Shown here piece after piece: positions 54,938-64,000 of a stretch of 64,000 nt of DNA. The notes under the pieces were generated by a model. It had not been told where the DNA came from. It worked only from the letters and a program-made list of their open reading frames with translations, and did no database searches. The stretch is from Dipteris shenzhenensis (Eukaryota; Polypodiophyta; Polypodiopsida; Gleicheniales). Every line of letters starts with the position of its first letter. Position 1 is the stretch's first letter. The translations under genes were made by a program, and so were the position numbers. The stretch lies in the NCBI GenBank assembly GCA_047967505.1, contig CM106541.1, one strand, 5' to 3'.

Positions 54938-57430
54938 AGTGATCCTCTGACTATGTGGACCTGTCATTTGGAAGCTATGACATCACTGTGACATCAATGC
55001 ACAAAGAAATTTACCAGGGGGCTCTTAATTCTCCATTTTCTCTCTATAGATTTTGTGATAAGAGAAGTGACTAATGAAATAAAAAGAAAGAACACAGATA
55101 AACGGAAATATTGACTAAGGATATGGTGCATAATGGTGGCCAAATTTGTCTCTTTTGTTGCAATGTTCTGAAATCCGTGTCATTTCTCCTCCTTTATGGC
55201 CGCAGACGTCTACATGGCACGTACCTTTGTGCAATCATCTGAGTCTCTGACTCATTTTTAATAAGGCCTAAGTAAGGCCTTTGTAAGGCCTTCTGTTGTG
55301 AAGGCCTTTTGGGAGGCCTTGGACTCCCCATCGTCCCTGAGGCGCAGGCGCGTGGCACACAGCACCCCAAATTACGCACGACTCGCATCGCTGCAACCCC
55401 CTCTGCAATCTTTGCACCCTTGTATACCACATCACTCGCCGCGATCCGTGCTTGAAAATGCTTCGAAAGGTGCGCCCATAGACCCACTCACATCCCCATC
55501 AACCCTATGTCCTAGACCTTGTAGCCGTGGCCTTAATAAAGGTTAAGCCTTGACAAAGGCTGCAGCCATCATGGCACAGCCTTTGCACCTCTAACCTTTG
55601 CCACATAAAGCCATGAGCCACCACCTCAGCCACGTCATCCTCTCCACTGCCGCCACGTCAGTGCCTTTATTGCACCAGCCGCCAGCCCTCCTATAGTTTC
55701 TAGCTGCCGCCATCATTAACTCCCCCCCCTCATCAATACGTTAAATAATTACCCCCCCTCCCTTTCATTTCAAAAATCACCCCTCCCCTCATACTTAGTT
55801 CCCTCTCCCTAGGTCCTCTCTTTAGTTCCCTCTCCCTAGTTCCTCTCCTTAGTTCTCTCATCTGCCCTCTCCTTATTTAGTTCCCTTCCCTCTAAGTCCC
55901 TCTAGTTCCTCATTTTCCCCCTTTCTTTTCCCTTAGTTCCCTCTAATTCCCTTACCTTGCAATTTTTATTTATTTTTAAAAAAGAATAGAGATAAAATAT
56001 TTTTAAAATGGAGAAAATAATAAGAAAAGATAGAATAAAAAGAAGTTAAAACATAAAGCTTAAAAGAAAAAAAATGAAAATTAAAAGACAGCTTTTTTTT
56101 TTTGAAAAGGGGAGATTATTGAGAACACAAAAGGAAAAAGGTTTGTTAAAAAAAAAAAGAGGTTAGACAATTAAAGGATGAAAATAGGCTGATAAATGTG
56201 ATAGCAAAAAGAATGGTTACATTATTTGAGATATAAAATAAAGGAAATATCAAAGAAAATAAAAAGAATTGGGATTTGAAAAAGAAGTAATTTGTAGGAT
56301 ATAGAACTTAGGAAAGATAATGAGAACACGAAATCAAGGGTACCATAGATGAAGCGTGGTCACTTCACAATTAGCAAGGAGGGGATTGCTACAAAACAGT
56401 ACTATTAAAAAAAAAACACTACAAGGAAAGAGATCATGAATCCTAGACGAAGGAGACATAACAACTGTTGTATCAACTTGGAGGAGTAGCCAATTGCATG
56501 GTGAACGAATTTGGAGTAGTTGGAGGAAACTTGAATGAAGGCTACAAAAGTGACTCGTCAGAATGGAATACACAATTGCATGGAACATACACTAGAAATA
56601 GGAAAAAACTCAAGAATTGAGCACATGCACAACTATTGCTTTGGAAATTTACACAATGGTATCATATAGAGACACTCGATAAGGATTCTTTGGAAGGCAT
56701 CCATGGTGCTAAGAGTCTTGAAGTTGAAGTTTTAGAGATGGTTAAGTCATTCTCTTAGGTTGGGTTGATGAGCCAAGGTAGTACTTGGGCTCTTCCCAAG
56801 CAAGAGGGTGTTATACATGGCCATAGGTGGTGGATATTAAGCGTTAGTAAGGTCTGGTGACCTTAGAGAGATTTCAAGTAATTGGTAAGTCATGGACGCA
56901 TGACTATGGGTGGATCCACAATTACACCTGGTGGTCTAGAATGAGTACTCAAGCAAGATCTGGTGATCTTGATTCTATAAGTTAGGCCTATTGTAAGTTT
57001 TGGGTCTGATCAACCTAAAACTAATGGTTCCAAATTGGTCACTTGGAACTTGGACCAATGCATGCATATGAGATAGATAGATTAGGAAATGGTATCTTAT
57101 TGGAAATGAAAAGTAGAACAGAAATAGATTCCTACTAACCCTAATGGATAAAGTTAAATTAGTCTTTATAGGAATGTCCAAAGCAAAGGAGTATATGGAT
57201 GATGCAACATGAAAGATAAATGCTATGTCTTTCTTATTGATTTATTTTGAAATTTGATTTGAAGGAACATACTAATGTTGGACTTTTTTGGCAGGAGTAC
57301 CAAATATGAAGATGAAAGATTGAAGTTGTTGTATGGAAGTTTACGCAAGAACCTAATGAGTGCTAAGGACCATGAAGACAAAGAAGAATATGTAGTGGAT
57401 GAGGACATCTATGTCCCAAACAAGAGGGCA
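54938..57430 (+). other. Element G interior without polyprotein
   Basis: At 55262-55320 the palindrome AAGGCCT recurs about six times. At 55720-55960 the plus strand is nearly all pyrimidine with TAGTTCCCTCTCC-like units. At 55975-56330 it turns strongly purine-rich. Short ORFs (55298-55546 plus, 56334-56588 minus) show no domain. Confidence 0.6.
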
Positions 57431-57920
57431 TGTCACGACATGATTTTGTAGTCTAGAATGTATTAGGCCAGAATGATCAAATGTAATAAGTAGAAGGTAG
57501 GCTAGGTAGGTTTAAATGGGTAAATGCCATATGGATAATGTATTGGATATGTTAATTGATATGGAATAAAGGGTGCACTCACACAAGTAGCTCCTAGGAT
57601 AGGAATGGGTAGTAATTCATGGGTATGCATTGATAAATGGTAGGCATAAAGTGTCATAGGCTAAGGGTAGAATAATGGGGTATGCCCAAGGGATGGATCC
57701 CAAGAGGCATGAGACGTTGTGACCTCTCGTATGCATGGAATGTGTGTAGGAGGCATTATGCATTCATATGTGGTTTGTGGATTGCATGAGCATGGTAGAT
57801 TGGTCAATAGCAAAAGTACGCTCACGTGGGCACTCCTTCCACCCCATTTGGAGGGCCAATGTTTCTCAATTTATGCATCAATCTACACACATGTGCATCT
57901 CTGCATTGAAGAACATGACA
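57431..57920 (+). repeat. Element G 3' LTR
   Basis: Pairs with 54446-54923. The long ORF 57719-58339 starts inside it and reads out into element F by chance. Confidence 0.92.
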
Positions 57921-57925
57921 ATATG

Positions 57926-58537
57926 TATGCCTCATGGGTAGTCCTCCCCTCAGGGTTATTGCTTGGCTTATTTCCATTGCTACAAAGGCCATCACTATTA
58001 TTTGCAAGGAATGACATAACCGACATCCCACCCTTGCAGTTGATGATCCCATCGTACGAGCAAAAAGAAGTGTCAAAAGATGACAGGGCCTATCTCACAT
58101 CCAACTTCCCATATCTAACCACTCTCTATGCCAACCTCATAACTTCACTTACCCTTGCTGCTACCACCCTCTTAACCTTCCTTGAGCTCCATCCTAACAT
58201 CTACTCCCTTCATTGTCTCTTTGCTCATGCCTCTTACCACTTTCAACTAACCCAACAATCACAAACTTACAAGCCCCTCACACCTAGCTTCTTCCCTTCC
58301 CTTGCTAATCCTACCCTTGAGGATTACCAAGCTGCTTAAACCATTTGCCCAGTTCTTCCCCCCCTCCCCTCTACTTTCCCTTCCACAACTAACACTCTTC
58401 CATATCTCTCCCCCATGTCCCCAGATTCTCTCCCTACCCTGCCATCACCTCCGACACTACTTGTGCTACCATAAGTAGAAAATGACCCAGTATTTGATTT
58501 TGAATATCAAGATACAGATAATCCAAATCGCACTCCC
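57926..58537 (+). pseudogene. Element F accessory ORFs resumed after G
   Basis: The coiled-coil ORF continues after the TSD for about 30 codons to a TGA near 58013. In another frame, residues from 58010 to 58339 form a longer stretch (NFPYLTTLYANLITSLTLAA, HPNIYSLHCLFAHASYHFQL) with a hydrophobic centre. No family recognised. C-rich sequence follows. Confidence 0.5.
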
Positions 58538-59282
58538 ATGCCAAATTCCAATGATGGGTATGATTTTAATGTGATACCACTTCCCAATAACCCCATCAAG
58601 GAATTTTGGAGAAAATATCATGATATGAAAACTCGAGGTGGATGGACCAGTTCCCTACCAACCTTCGTCAGCGTCAAATTAGTGAAGATAAATTGGATCC
58701 CGAACCTGATTGGCGTTGTCCCAAGATCTTTGATGCAATCTTCTTGGAAGAGTACATGCGTGCACCTCCATGTCTCAGAACCCATCCCAACTTCTATGCA
58801 GTTCCACAACGTCATAGATGGGAAACCAACATACACACTTTGGGTGAAGATTGCACCATTAATTGGCTAATGATTGAGCCATACTCTGGTGTAGAATGGA
58901 ATATCCAAGGCACACTGATCCAAGCATTCAACAGCATGAGCAAATAATGCATAGCAACATTGACGGCATCCTTCGCCAAAGTGCAATCTTCTGTAAAACA
59001 TTGGAATACATTCTGGAGGTCCCCAGCCACATCGGCTGCCATTTGTCTCCACTCAATTTCAATCCCAATGAACGGATCGATGCTCAGATTACGAGCCAAC
59101 TCTATCAAAGAGTCATCTTTTTAGAAGCACACCACATATCTTTGTTTAAACGAATGGTGGATACAAGCTACCTAGAAACAGAGCAAAATTTGTATGTGCC
59201 AAGGCTTTGTAGTAGGATCGACTGGCATGTGACACAAGTTCCACAACCACTAGATTACATGCATGGCATCCCAACTCTGTGA
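58538..59282 (+). pseudogene. Element F accessory ORF 3, unrecognised
   Basis: Three overlapping plus ORFs (58538-58870, 58642-58947, 58896-59282) in different frames read as one protein with two frame breaks. Segments include NPIKEFWRKYHDMKTRGGW, EDKLDPEPDWRCPKIFDAIF, GEDCTINWLMIEPYSGVEWN and ITSQLYQRVIFLEAHHISLF. About 245 residues in total. I do not recognise a domain. Its place just before the right LTR is where some gypsy elements carry an extra or envelope-like ORF, but no signal peptide or membrane anchor is seen. Confidence 0.55.
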
Positions 59283-59408
59283 TCACAATAAGCCATAACC
59301 CGAGGACAGGTAATAAAATGGATCCGGGAGTATGTTGTCTCTGTGCCAACATGGACTTAGCTAATACAGAATGTTTGTGTAGAGTAGCGGCAAAGCTCCG
59401 CTTATACT

Positions 59409-60551
59409 TGCATATGGCTAGGAATAATCTCTCTTAGGAATCCTCAACATGCAAGTTCTACTTGCAACTCCTACATGCATGTTCTACATGCAAGTCGATT
59501 CCTACATGTGAGTTCTACATGCTCCTACATGCAACATGCATCTCCCACATGCAACATGCAACATGCGAGTTCTACATGCAACATGCAACTCCTACATGCA
59601 ACTTGCAATTCCTACATACAAATTCTATATGCAAGTTCTACATGTAGAGAGAGAAGCTCTCCAACTTGTATAAATACCCCATAATGGAATGAAGCCCACA
59701 ATCTTTGGGACATTGTGTTGAGTTTTACTTTGGTACTCCAAGCAATAGTCTCCAAGTGTCCATGCTTCCTTGCACTCCACATCCAAAAGTATGTCCTAAC
59801 CTTACAACTCCTCTTTCCCTCTCCTCCAACCTTGCAACCCATCCTCTCCCTCTCCTCTTCCCCCCTCCTCCTCCCCCTCTTCCTCTCCTCTTCCCCCCTC
59901 CTCCCTCCTCCTCCTCCCTCCTCCTCTCTCTTCTCCTCCCTCCTCCTCCCTTCTCCTTTCTCTCCTTTCACCCCATCCTCTTACACCTTCTTCCTCTCCC
60001 ACTCCTATACTCCCCCTAAACCCTTACTCCCTCAACCCTTGACCTCCATGATCTAAGAGGGAGATGAGTTCTCCACCATGTACTCTACCCTGAACCTTGG
60101 ATCCTCCTTCTAACCATTAAACCCCTTCTAAACTCTGGAACCTCTCTCTAAACCTTGGAACCTCCTTCTACACCCTAAACCTCCCTCTAACCCGTAAACT
60201 CCTCCTAAACCCTTCAACCCCCAATGAAGGCAAAAGCCTTCATTACCCCAATCATGATGATGCATGTCCCTTTCACACATGCATGCACTATGTTTACTTA
60301 CCACACTTAAGCCTATGACTCTCACTGAAATACGACCCAAGGTCCTAAGCTGCACTTATACTACAAACGATAACACTGATATATCTGTAGGTGACAAAAA
60401 GCCTCAGAACTTACCCCATTAGTGAGCTGATAGGTTGAAATAGAGATTGTATAACTTTGTACCTCAGAAGGGTTCTGCAGTGAGATTATGTTGATCCTGT
60501 ATACTGAGAATACCCTGCTCTTTTTATGGAAGCCATGGGAAAGAGCCAACA
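59409..60551 (+). repeat. Element F 3' LTR
   Basis: About 1143 bp, matching 45311-46263. It is longer because of an expanded pyrimidine tract (59805-60010) and an insertion of about 95 bp at 60405-60500. TATAAATA is at 59669-59676. Tandem CATGCA units occupy 59450-59645. It ends GCCAACA next to the histone pseudogene. Confidence 0.82.
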
Positions 60552-61516
60552 CATAGAGATTGGAATCTTTAAAAAGAGATACGATCAACTGCTCTGTAGC
60601 CTCTTGGAGTGCTCCCATTGTGCCTGTGCTTTAGCATACATCTTGTTGGTAACTTTGTGAGATCTCTCACACAACATGCATGAAGGGAGCTTGCTGGATT
60701 ACATTGTGCACTGTCATCTCAAAGTGTCTTATTTCTTGAAGAGCTTTGGCACCTGGCTTCTTACGTCTCTTTACCCTTGGAGTCTGCACCGGTCTCTTCA
60801 CACCTCTCCAGGGCCTCACTTTTGATTTGAATTTATTCTTCATCCTTTGCCCTTCTCTCTTCATCTTGCTGGTGGGTTGGCTACTGTTGGGATGGCTTCT
60901 GTTGAGCTGGCTACCATTCCTCTACAAGCTTAGGGAGCACATGTGTTGCCAATAGGGGATTCTTTAGAGTCTTTTTTAATGTGTTTTTAGTCCTCCTCTT
61001 GAGTGTAATTTTTGGAGGCTCTTCTAACATGCTTTCCACATCCCCTAAACTAATTTCAACACCCAATGGGCCCACAAAATTCAAGATAGACTTGTCGGTG
61101 CCTACCACGACTCTCTCCTTGGTGGTGAGTTTCTCAATGTCCTCTAGCCCGCCGAACAAAGTTTGTTCCTCTGTATTCTACTCATCAATAGTTTGAGTAG
61201 GTTGATCCTATTTGCAAGGGGATGGTGGGGGGACATGACTCTTGGTCTATATGCTCAACTTGCTTTGGGGGACAAGAAGGACATGAATCATGCTTAGTTT
61301 GCTTAGGGGGAGAAGAGGGAGGAGTGGGTTTAGCTTCCTTTGGGGGAGAAGAGGGAGGAGTGGGATCAACGTCCTTTGGGGGAGAAGAGGGAGGAAAGGG
61401 TTGGGGGGTGTGCTCACCTTGCTCAGTGTGCTCAATTGCTGAGAGGAGGCCATGGAGTTAGGGGGACTAGAGGGCAGAGGCACGCATAGTCTTCTAGTGA
61501 ATCTAACTCTTGCCAT
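60552..61516 (-). pseudogene. Histone H3 pseudogene, probably centromeric (CENH3-like)
   Basis: The minus strand carries a histone fold. MKREGQRMKNKFKSKV and a basic stretch lead to KKPGAKALQEIRHFEMTVHN (alpha-N helix), APFMHVV then a TGA, EISQSY, and GALQEATEQLIVSLFKDSN (alpha-2). EIRHF, and the Ala-Pro-Phe after it, are more like centromeric H3 than canonical H3, which has EIRKYQ and KLPF. Upstream the candidate start at 61516 reads MARVRFTRR, as in many plant CENH3 proteins. The tail includes 12-residue repeats with SPPK in a second frame. The fold is cut at NLY by the right end of element F. Stops and frameshifts make it non-functional; no intron is obvious within the fold, so it may be a retrocopy. 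Confidence 0.68.
61306..61410 (-). repeat. 36-bp tandem repeat in the histone pseudogene tail
   Basis: GGGGGAGAAGAGGGAGGA on the plus strand starts at 61306, 61342 and 61378, an exact 36-bp period. On the minus strand it encodes repeats of TPPSSPPK type. A weaker fourth copy containing SCPPK lies nearby at about 61260. Confidence 0.9.
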
Positions 61517-61949
61517 GCAAAAGTGAGAGTTTAGGGTTAGATTGCACTATATTTAGTCTTTTTTTTAGTTCCTTTTGTTAAAATATATTATGCCCTTTGT
61601 TTTTTAAAACATTTTTTAGTCCACCCCCCCTCGCTGTCCCACCTTGCCACCATGCCACCCCCTCGGTCCACTTGTCCACCCCCCAATCCACCCCAAGATG
61701 GTTTGAAAAATTTGATAGAAATTTTAGAATAACAAATTGAGGTCCAAATATGCACTTTATTAATCATAGATCCATGTACACTCAAACAATAGCATCCGAT
61801 TCTCAATGGATCCATTTGCTCCCTTATCTAACTTTACTATGCAACCAACATGCAACTTCGTGACTCCCAGTCGATGCCTTCCAAGAAGAATGCCTTTTGC
61901 CCTTCAAAACGACATGAACTGCTTTTGCAAGTTCTAATTTCTTTGCCTT
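61517..61949. other. No supported gene
   Basis: A C-rich stretch at 61620-61700 gives a Gly-rich minus ORF that is compositional. Nothing else is recognised. Confidence 0.5.
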
Positions 61950-62558
61950 TTGGCACTTCACCATACTGCCTATTAAACACTTAAAAAACTAGTCAAACAT
62001 CTCATGCAATGCATTGCTACGAGTGATACCCCACCACCATGCCTTGTGTTCTTCAAGTAGGTTGCCCTAGCTTGATAGTGTGATTTCTCCATGCCTTGTG
62101 TGTTCCAAATGGATAGAGGCCCACATTTTGTACAAACCAACAAAATGATATCCTTCAAGCATTTCTCTAGCACATCGGTTTCTTTCTTGACACACAAGCT
62201 TTACAGATGAAGGTGTTGGTAGCAGCAGCATAAATTTATTGTACTTCCTCACAATAGCAGACTTGAATATTTAGAAAATAGATGTGTAAGCTTCACGACT
62301 TACACCAGCAATATCACAAGCTCCAAGCATGTCCTTTGCATCCACAATTCCCTTGAAGTCTTGTAGCACCTCTCGACTAACTTGTTCATGCAAGCATTTG
62401 TGTCTTGGATCCTTCAGCATTCCAATGACATCGCCTGGCTTCAATAAACTTTGTAGAAGGTAAGAAGTATGAACGTCATCCATGTGCATTGCACCCATCA
62501 CATCCTCCATTAAGTTCCTAAAGAGCGAATCATAGTAGAAACAATGAAGCACAAACAA
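61950..62558 (-). pseudogene. Unrecognised minus-strand ORF relic
   Basis: ORF 62271-62558 (95 residues; DDVHTSYLLQSLLKPGDVIG and LHEQVSREVLQDFKGIVDAK) is followed after a stop and frame changes by 62067-62252 and 61973-62197. Together they look like one broken protein of 180 or more residues. I do not recognise it; a host gene or DNA-transposon protein are both possible. Confidence 0.45.
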
Positions 62559-62607
62559 TAAGAGAATTCATCAAAACATTTGGAAACCAAACTTGTAGCG
62601 TGAATTT

Positions 62608-62961
62608 TGTTGAGATATGGTGCCATGAGCACATGAATTAGAGTCTAAGGTATGGTGTAGGAATGTATTAAAGTAGCCATCCTAGGATGTGGACTACATG
62701 ATGAGAAGATGTGGATCAAGGACATCCACAAGGAGAGATGTGGATCAGAGAATCCCACAAGTGTTGACTATTCTAAAGGCTCTCTCTATGTAAGGAGCCT
62801 ATCTCTTGTATTATAATATGCACATAATATTGGAATAGATTGAGTGTGCCTACTTTTTTCTCTCTCTTATGTCTTGTTTAGTATTCTTTGAGCCTCCTTA
62901 GTTCTTTCAATGATCTTGTGTGCATTAGGCTTAGTGGCGATCACATCTTGTATCTTTCACA
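62608..62961 (+). repeat. Element I 5' LTR
   Basis: 354 bp, TGTTGAG to TTTCACA, directly followed by the primer site. The left flank is GAATTTT; no second copy is in the window. Confidence 0.85.
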
Positions 62962-62973
62962 TGGTATCAGAGC
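62962..62973 (+). promoter_or_regulatory. Element I primer-binding site
   Basis: TGGTATCAGAGC immediately after the LTR. Confidence 0.92.
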
Positions 62974-63750
62974 ATAGGTATCCACAAGCTTAGGTAGATT
63001 AGTGTGTGTGATTTTGTCATGTTTCTTATAAAGAGAAGAAAAAGAAAATTATGGCACATGCTTATATTTATTATGTTAGGGAGAATTTTTGAAGATTGCT
63101 ACAAGAAAAAAGAAGGAAGCTGTTGTGCTGAGTTGCTGTAAGAGAAAAGCAAACATGCTTAACAACTAAAGACTGATGCACAGTATGCATGGCTACTCAG
63201 TGACAAGAAATGGCCGATTGGTGGTGTAACAGACTCATATGCACAACCAAGGCAGCAACCACAAAGCTAGCAACCCGCAATGCCCAATAAGCAATAGCAG
63301 GAGACTAGCATGATAGAGAGGCATCAAGCTACATAGAATCATAGCTACCCTCCAATGACTACCTGCCCTCCAATGACTATCTGCCCTCCAACAACTACCT
63401 GCAAGCAAAGCACCATCGACATGCACAACAAAGCCATCTGATTGGCTCTACAAGTAACCTAACGGCAGCTGACTCATGATGAATGGCACTCTCGACCCCA
63501 ACCCCAGCTTCAACCCATCATCCCATCTGTCTTAGAGCGCCTCAGTCTTGTCTTTGAATGACCTATGGTTCCCACTACTCTCTGGTCCACAGAAACCCCT
63601 ACCAATAGCTACCATTGCACCTTAAGGCAATTGCACATATGGCCTTCTTGTAAGCGCTAAAGCTACTATGATGAATCCATCACAGTCATAGAGGTTGGAG
63701 CAAGAGAGTTCTATAAACACAAGCTAAGTTGTCGTATTCTTCCTTCAACC
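62974..63750 (+). other. Element I leader/interior
   Basis: No polyprotein. Three 18-bp units (CTGCCCTCCAATGACTAC type) lie at 63345, 63363 and 63381. Otherwise no feature. Confidence 0.5.
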
Positions 63751-63930
63751 ATGTTGAGCTCCTCCTCTATCGACACCCTCATCATGGGCGCTAGCTTCTT
63801 AGGCCTCTGCCTCATGATCAAGCTTTGCCAAGCCAACCTATCATTCTTCCTCCTCATCGATAAATCCCATGATCTCGGTGGCACTTGGAATTTCAACCGC
63901 TACTTGTGTGAACGCGATGCATCTCCATAA
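63751..63930 (+). pseudogene. Flavin (Baeyer-Villiger type) monooxygenase gene fragment
   Basis: A 59-residue plus ORF reads as the N-terminal FAD-binding part of a flavin monooxygenase. LIMGASFLGLCLMIKL is the Rossmann GxGxxG region, with the second Gly now Ser. FFLLIDKSHDLGGTWNFNRY is the FAD-ribose acidic residue region followed by the GGTW...RY motif typical of this group. After NRY the sequence diverges (LCERDASP) and stops at TAA. These enzymes insert oxygen next to carbonyls using NADPH. Only the first about 50 residues of the fold are present, so it is inactive. It lies about 0.8 kb inside element I in the same orientation, which suggests capture. Confidence 0.7.
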
Positions 63931-64000
63931 CAACCGCAGCCTCACAGAATCAATAGACTCCTCTGTGTTTCAAGGTTTGATAACCTTACGCCACGTGAAA
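63931..64000 (+). other. Window end, element I interior
   Basis: Possible continuation of the monooxygenase fragment in other frames; too short to judge. Confidence 0.3.

Larger units (their letters stand above)
54446..57920 (+). mobile_element. Element G: non-autonomous LTR retrotransposon
   Basis: LTRs of 478 bp (54446-54923) and 490 bp (57431-57920) have TSD ATATG (54441-54445 and 57921-57925). A primer site follows the left LTR and a purine-rich AACAAGAGGGCA precedes the right one. The 2.5 kb interior has no gag or pol, so it is of the LARD kind and used proteins made elsewhere. The LTRs differ at roughly 24 positions plus a 15-bp indel. It interrupts the coiled-coil ORF of element F. 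Confidence 0.9.
45311..60551 (+). mobile_element. Element F: large Ty3/gypsy-type element without reverse transcriptase
   Basis: Homologous LTR-like blocks at 45311-46263 and 59409-60551 bound gag, protease and integrase remnants on the plus strand. Integrase follows protease with only about 0.6 kb between them and no reverse transcriptase motif, so that domain has been lost. About 4 kb of extra ORFs lie between integrase and the right LTR, interrupted by element G. The primer site resembles the tRNA-Asp type used by the Tat/Athila clades. I found no target-site duplication; the left LTR may be truncated. Stops, mostly TAG, are frequent throughout. Confidence 0.8.
62608..64000 (+). mobile_element. 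Element I: LTR retrotransposon related to C, runs off the window
   Basis: A 5' LTR (62608-62961) and primer site are followed by at least 1 kb of interior without gag or pol. The first about 210 bp of the LTR match the LTR of element C (TGTTGAGATATGGTGCC, CCACAAGGAGAGATGTGGAT, GTGTTGACTATTCTAA), while the rest differs. The interior carries a flavin monooxygenase gene fragment. The 3' LTR would lie beyond 64000, so a complete element is inferred. Confidence 0.75.

Noticed and set aside
57719-58339. A 206-residue ORF that looks intact
   Set aside because: Its first third is element G LTR, identical in frame to the ORF in the left LTR; the remainder is element F sequence, so the fusion is accidental.
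59462-59684. Cys/His/Thr-rich ORFs resembling a metal-binding peptide
   Set aside because: They are readings of the CATGCAACTCCTA repeats in the right LTR of element F.
61222-61461. Plus-strand Gly/Glu-rich ORF
   Set aside because: It is antisense to the SPPK repeats of the histone pseudogene and shares the 36-bp period.

Overview
This 64 kb window looks like repeat-dense nuclear DNA from a land plant with a large genome, possibly a gymnosperm, although the species cannot be read from the sequence. I found no intact cellular gene, no tRNA or rRNA gene and no CRISPR array. Most recognisable coding sequence is Ty1/copia or Ty3/gypsy retrotransposon polyprotein, almost all broken by stops, frameshifts or deletions. 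The plant copia primer-binding site (TGGTATCAGAGC or a close variant) recurs. Many stops are TAG where relatives have glutamine, which fits decay of methylated CAG.

Left part (1-24.2 kb). After 4.9 kb of simple and degenerate repeats comes a three-level nest in which each insertion has its own 5-bp target-site duplication (TSD). Element C (minus, 4892-20456, TSD CTATT) has its 3' LTR split by element B (minus, 4965-17290, TSD ATGAA). The reverse transcriptase of B is split by element A (plus, 6367-11391, TSD AAGCT), whose LTRs are nearly identical. A fourth insertion of unknown class (about 13107-14725) splits B between protease and integrase. C has no polyprotein of its own. Its 2.5 kb interior holds a receptor-kinase gene fragment and the tail of a different copia element (family E). 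The 5' LTR of a family E element lies at 22948-23257, followed by a 237-bp satellite.

Middle part (24.2-39 kb). This holds satellites and degenerate gene-like relics: a 138-bp near-perfect inverted repeat at 25.5 kb, an array of about twelve 183-bp satellite units (27.5-29.7 kb), a minus-strand relic with coiled-coil and RING-like parts (30.6-32.5 kb), a palindromic-motif repeat field holding a probable solo LTR (32.8-34.5 kb), and a foldback cluster ending in a microsatellite (34.8-35.9 kb).

Right part (39-64 kb). Element D (plus, copia, 39048-44327, TSD GGGGG) is followed by a 15 kb Ty3/gypsy-type element F (plus, about 45311-60551). F has gag, protease and integrase remnants, no recognisable reverse transcriptase, and several extra 3' ORFs, one a long coiled coil. 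A non-autonomous LTR element G (54446-57920, TSD ATATG) sits inside that coiled-coil ORF. The right LTR of F abuts a minus-strand histone H3 pseudogene, probably the centromeric type, with a repetitive SPPK-bearing tail. At 62608 the 5' LTR of element I begins. Its first part matches the LTR of C, and its interior carries a fragment of a flavin (Baeyer-Villiger type) monooxygenase gene.

The most interesting signal is that two elements with related LTRs, C and I, both lack visible polyprotein and each carry a different host-gene fragment. This suggests a family of gene-capturing non-autonomous retrotransposons.
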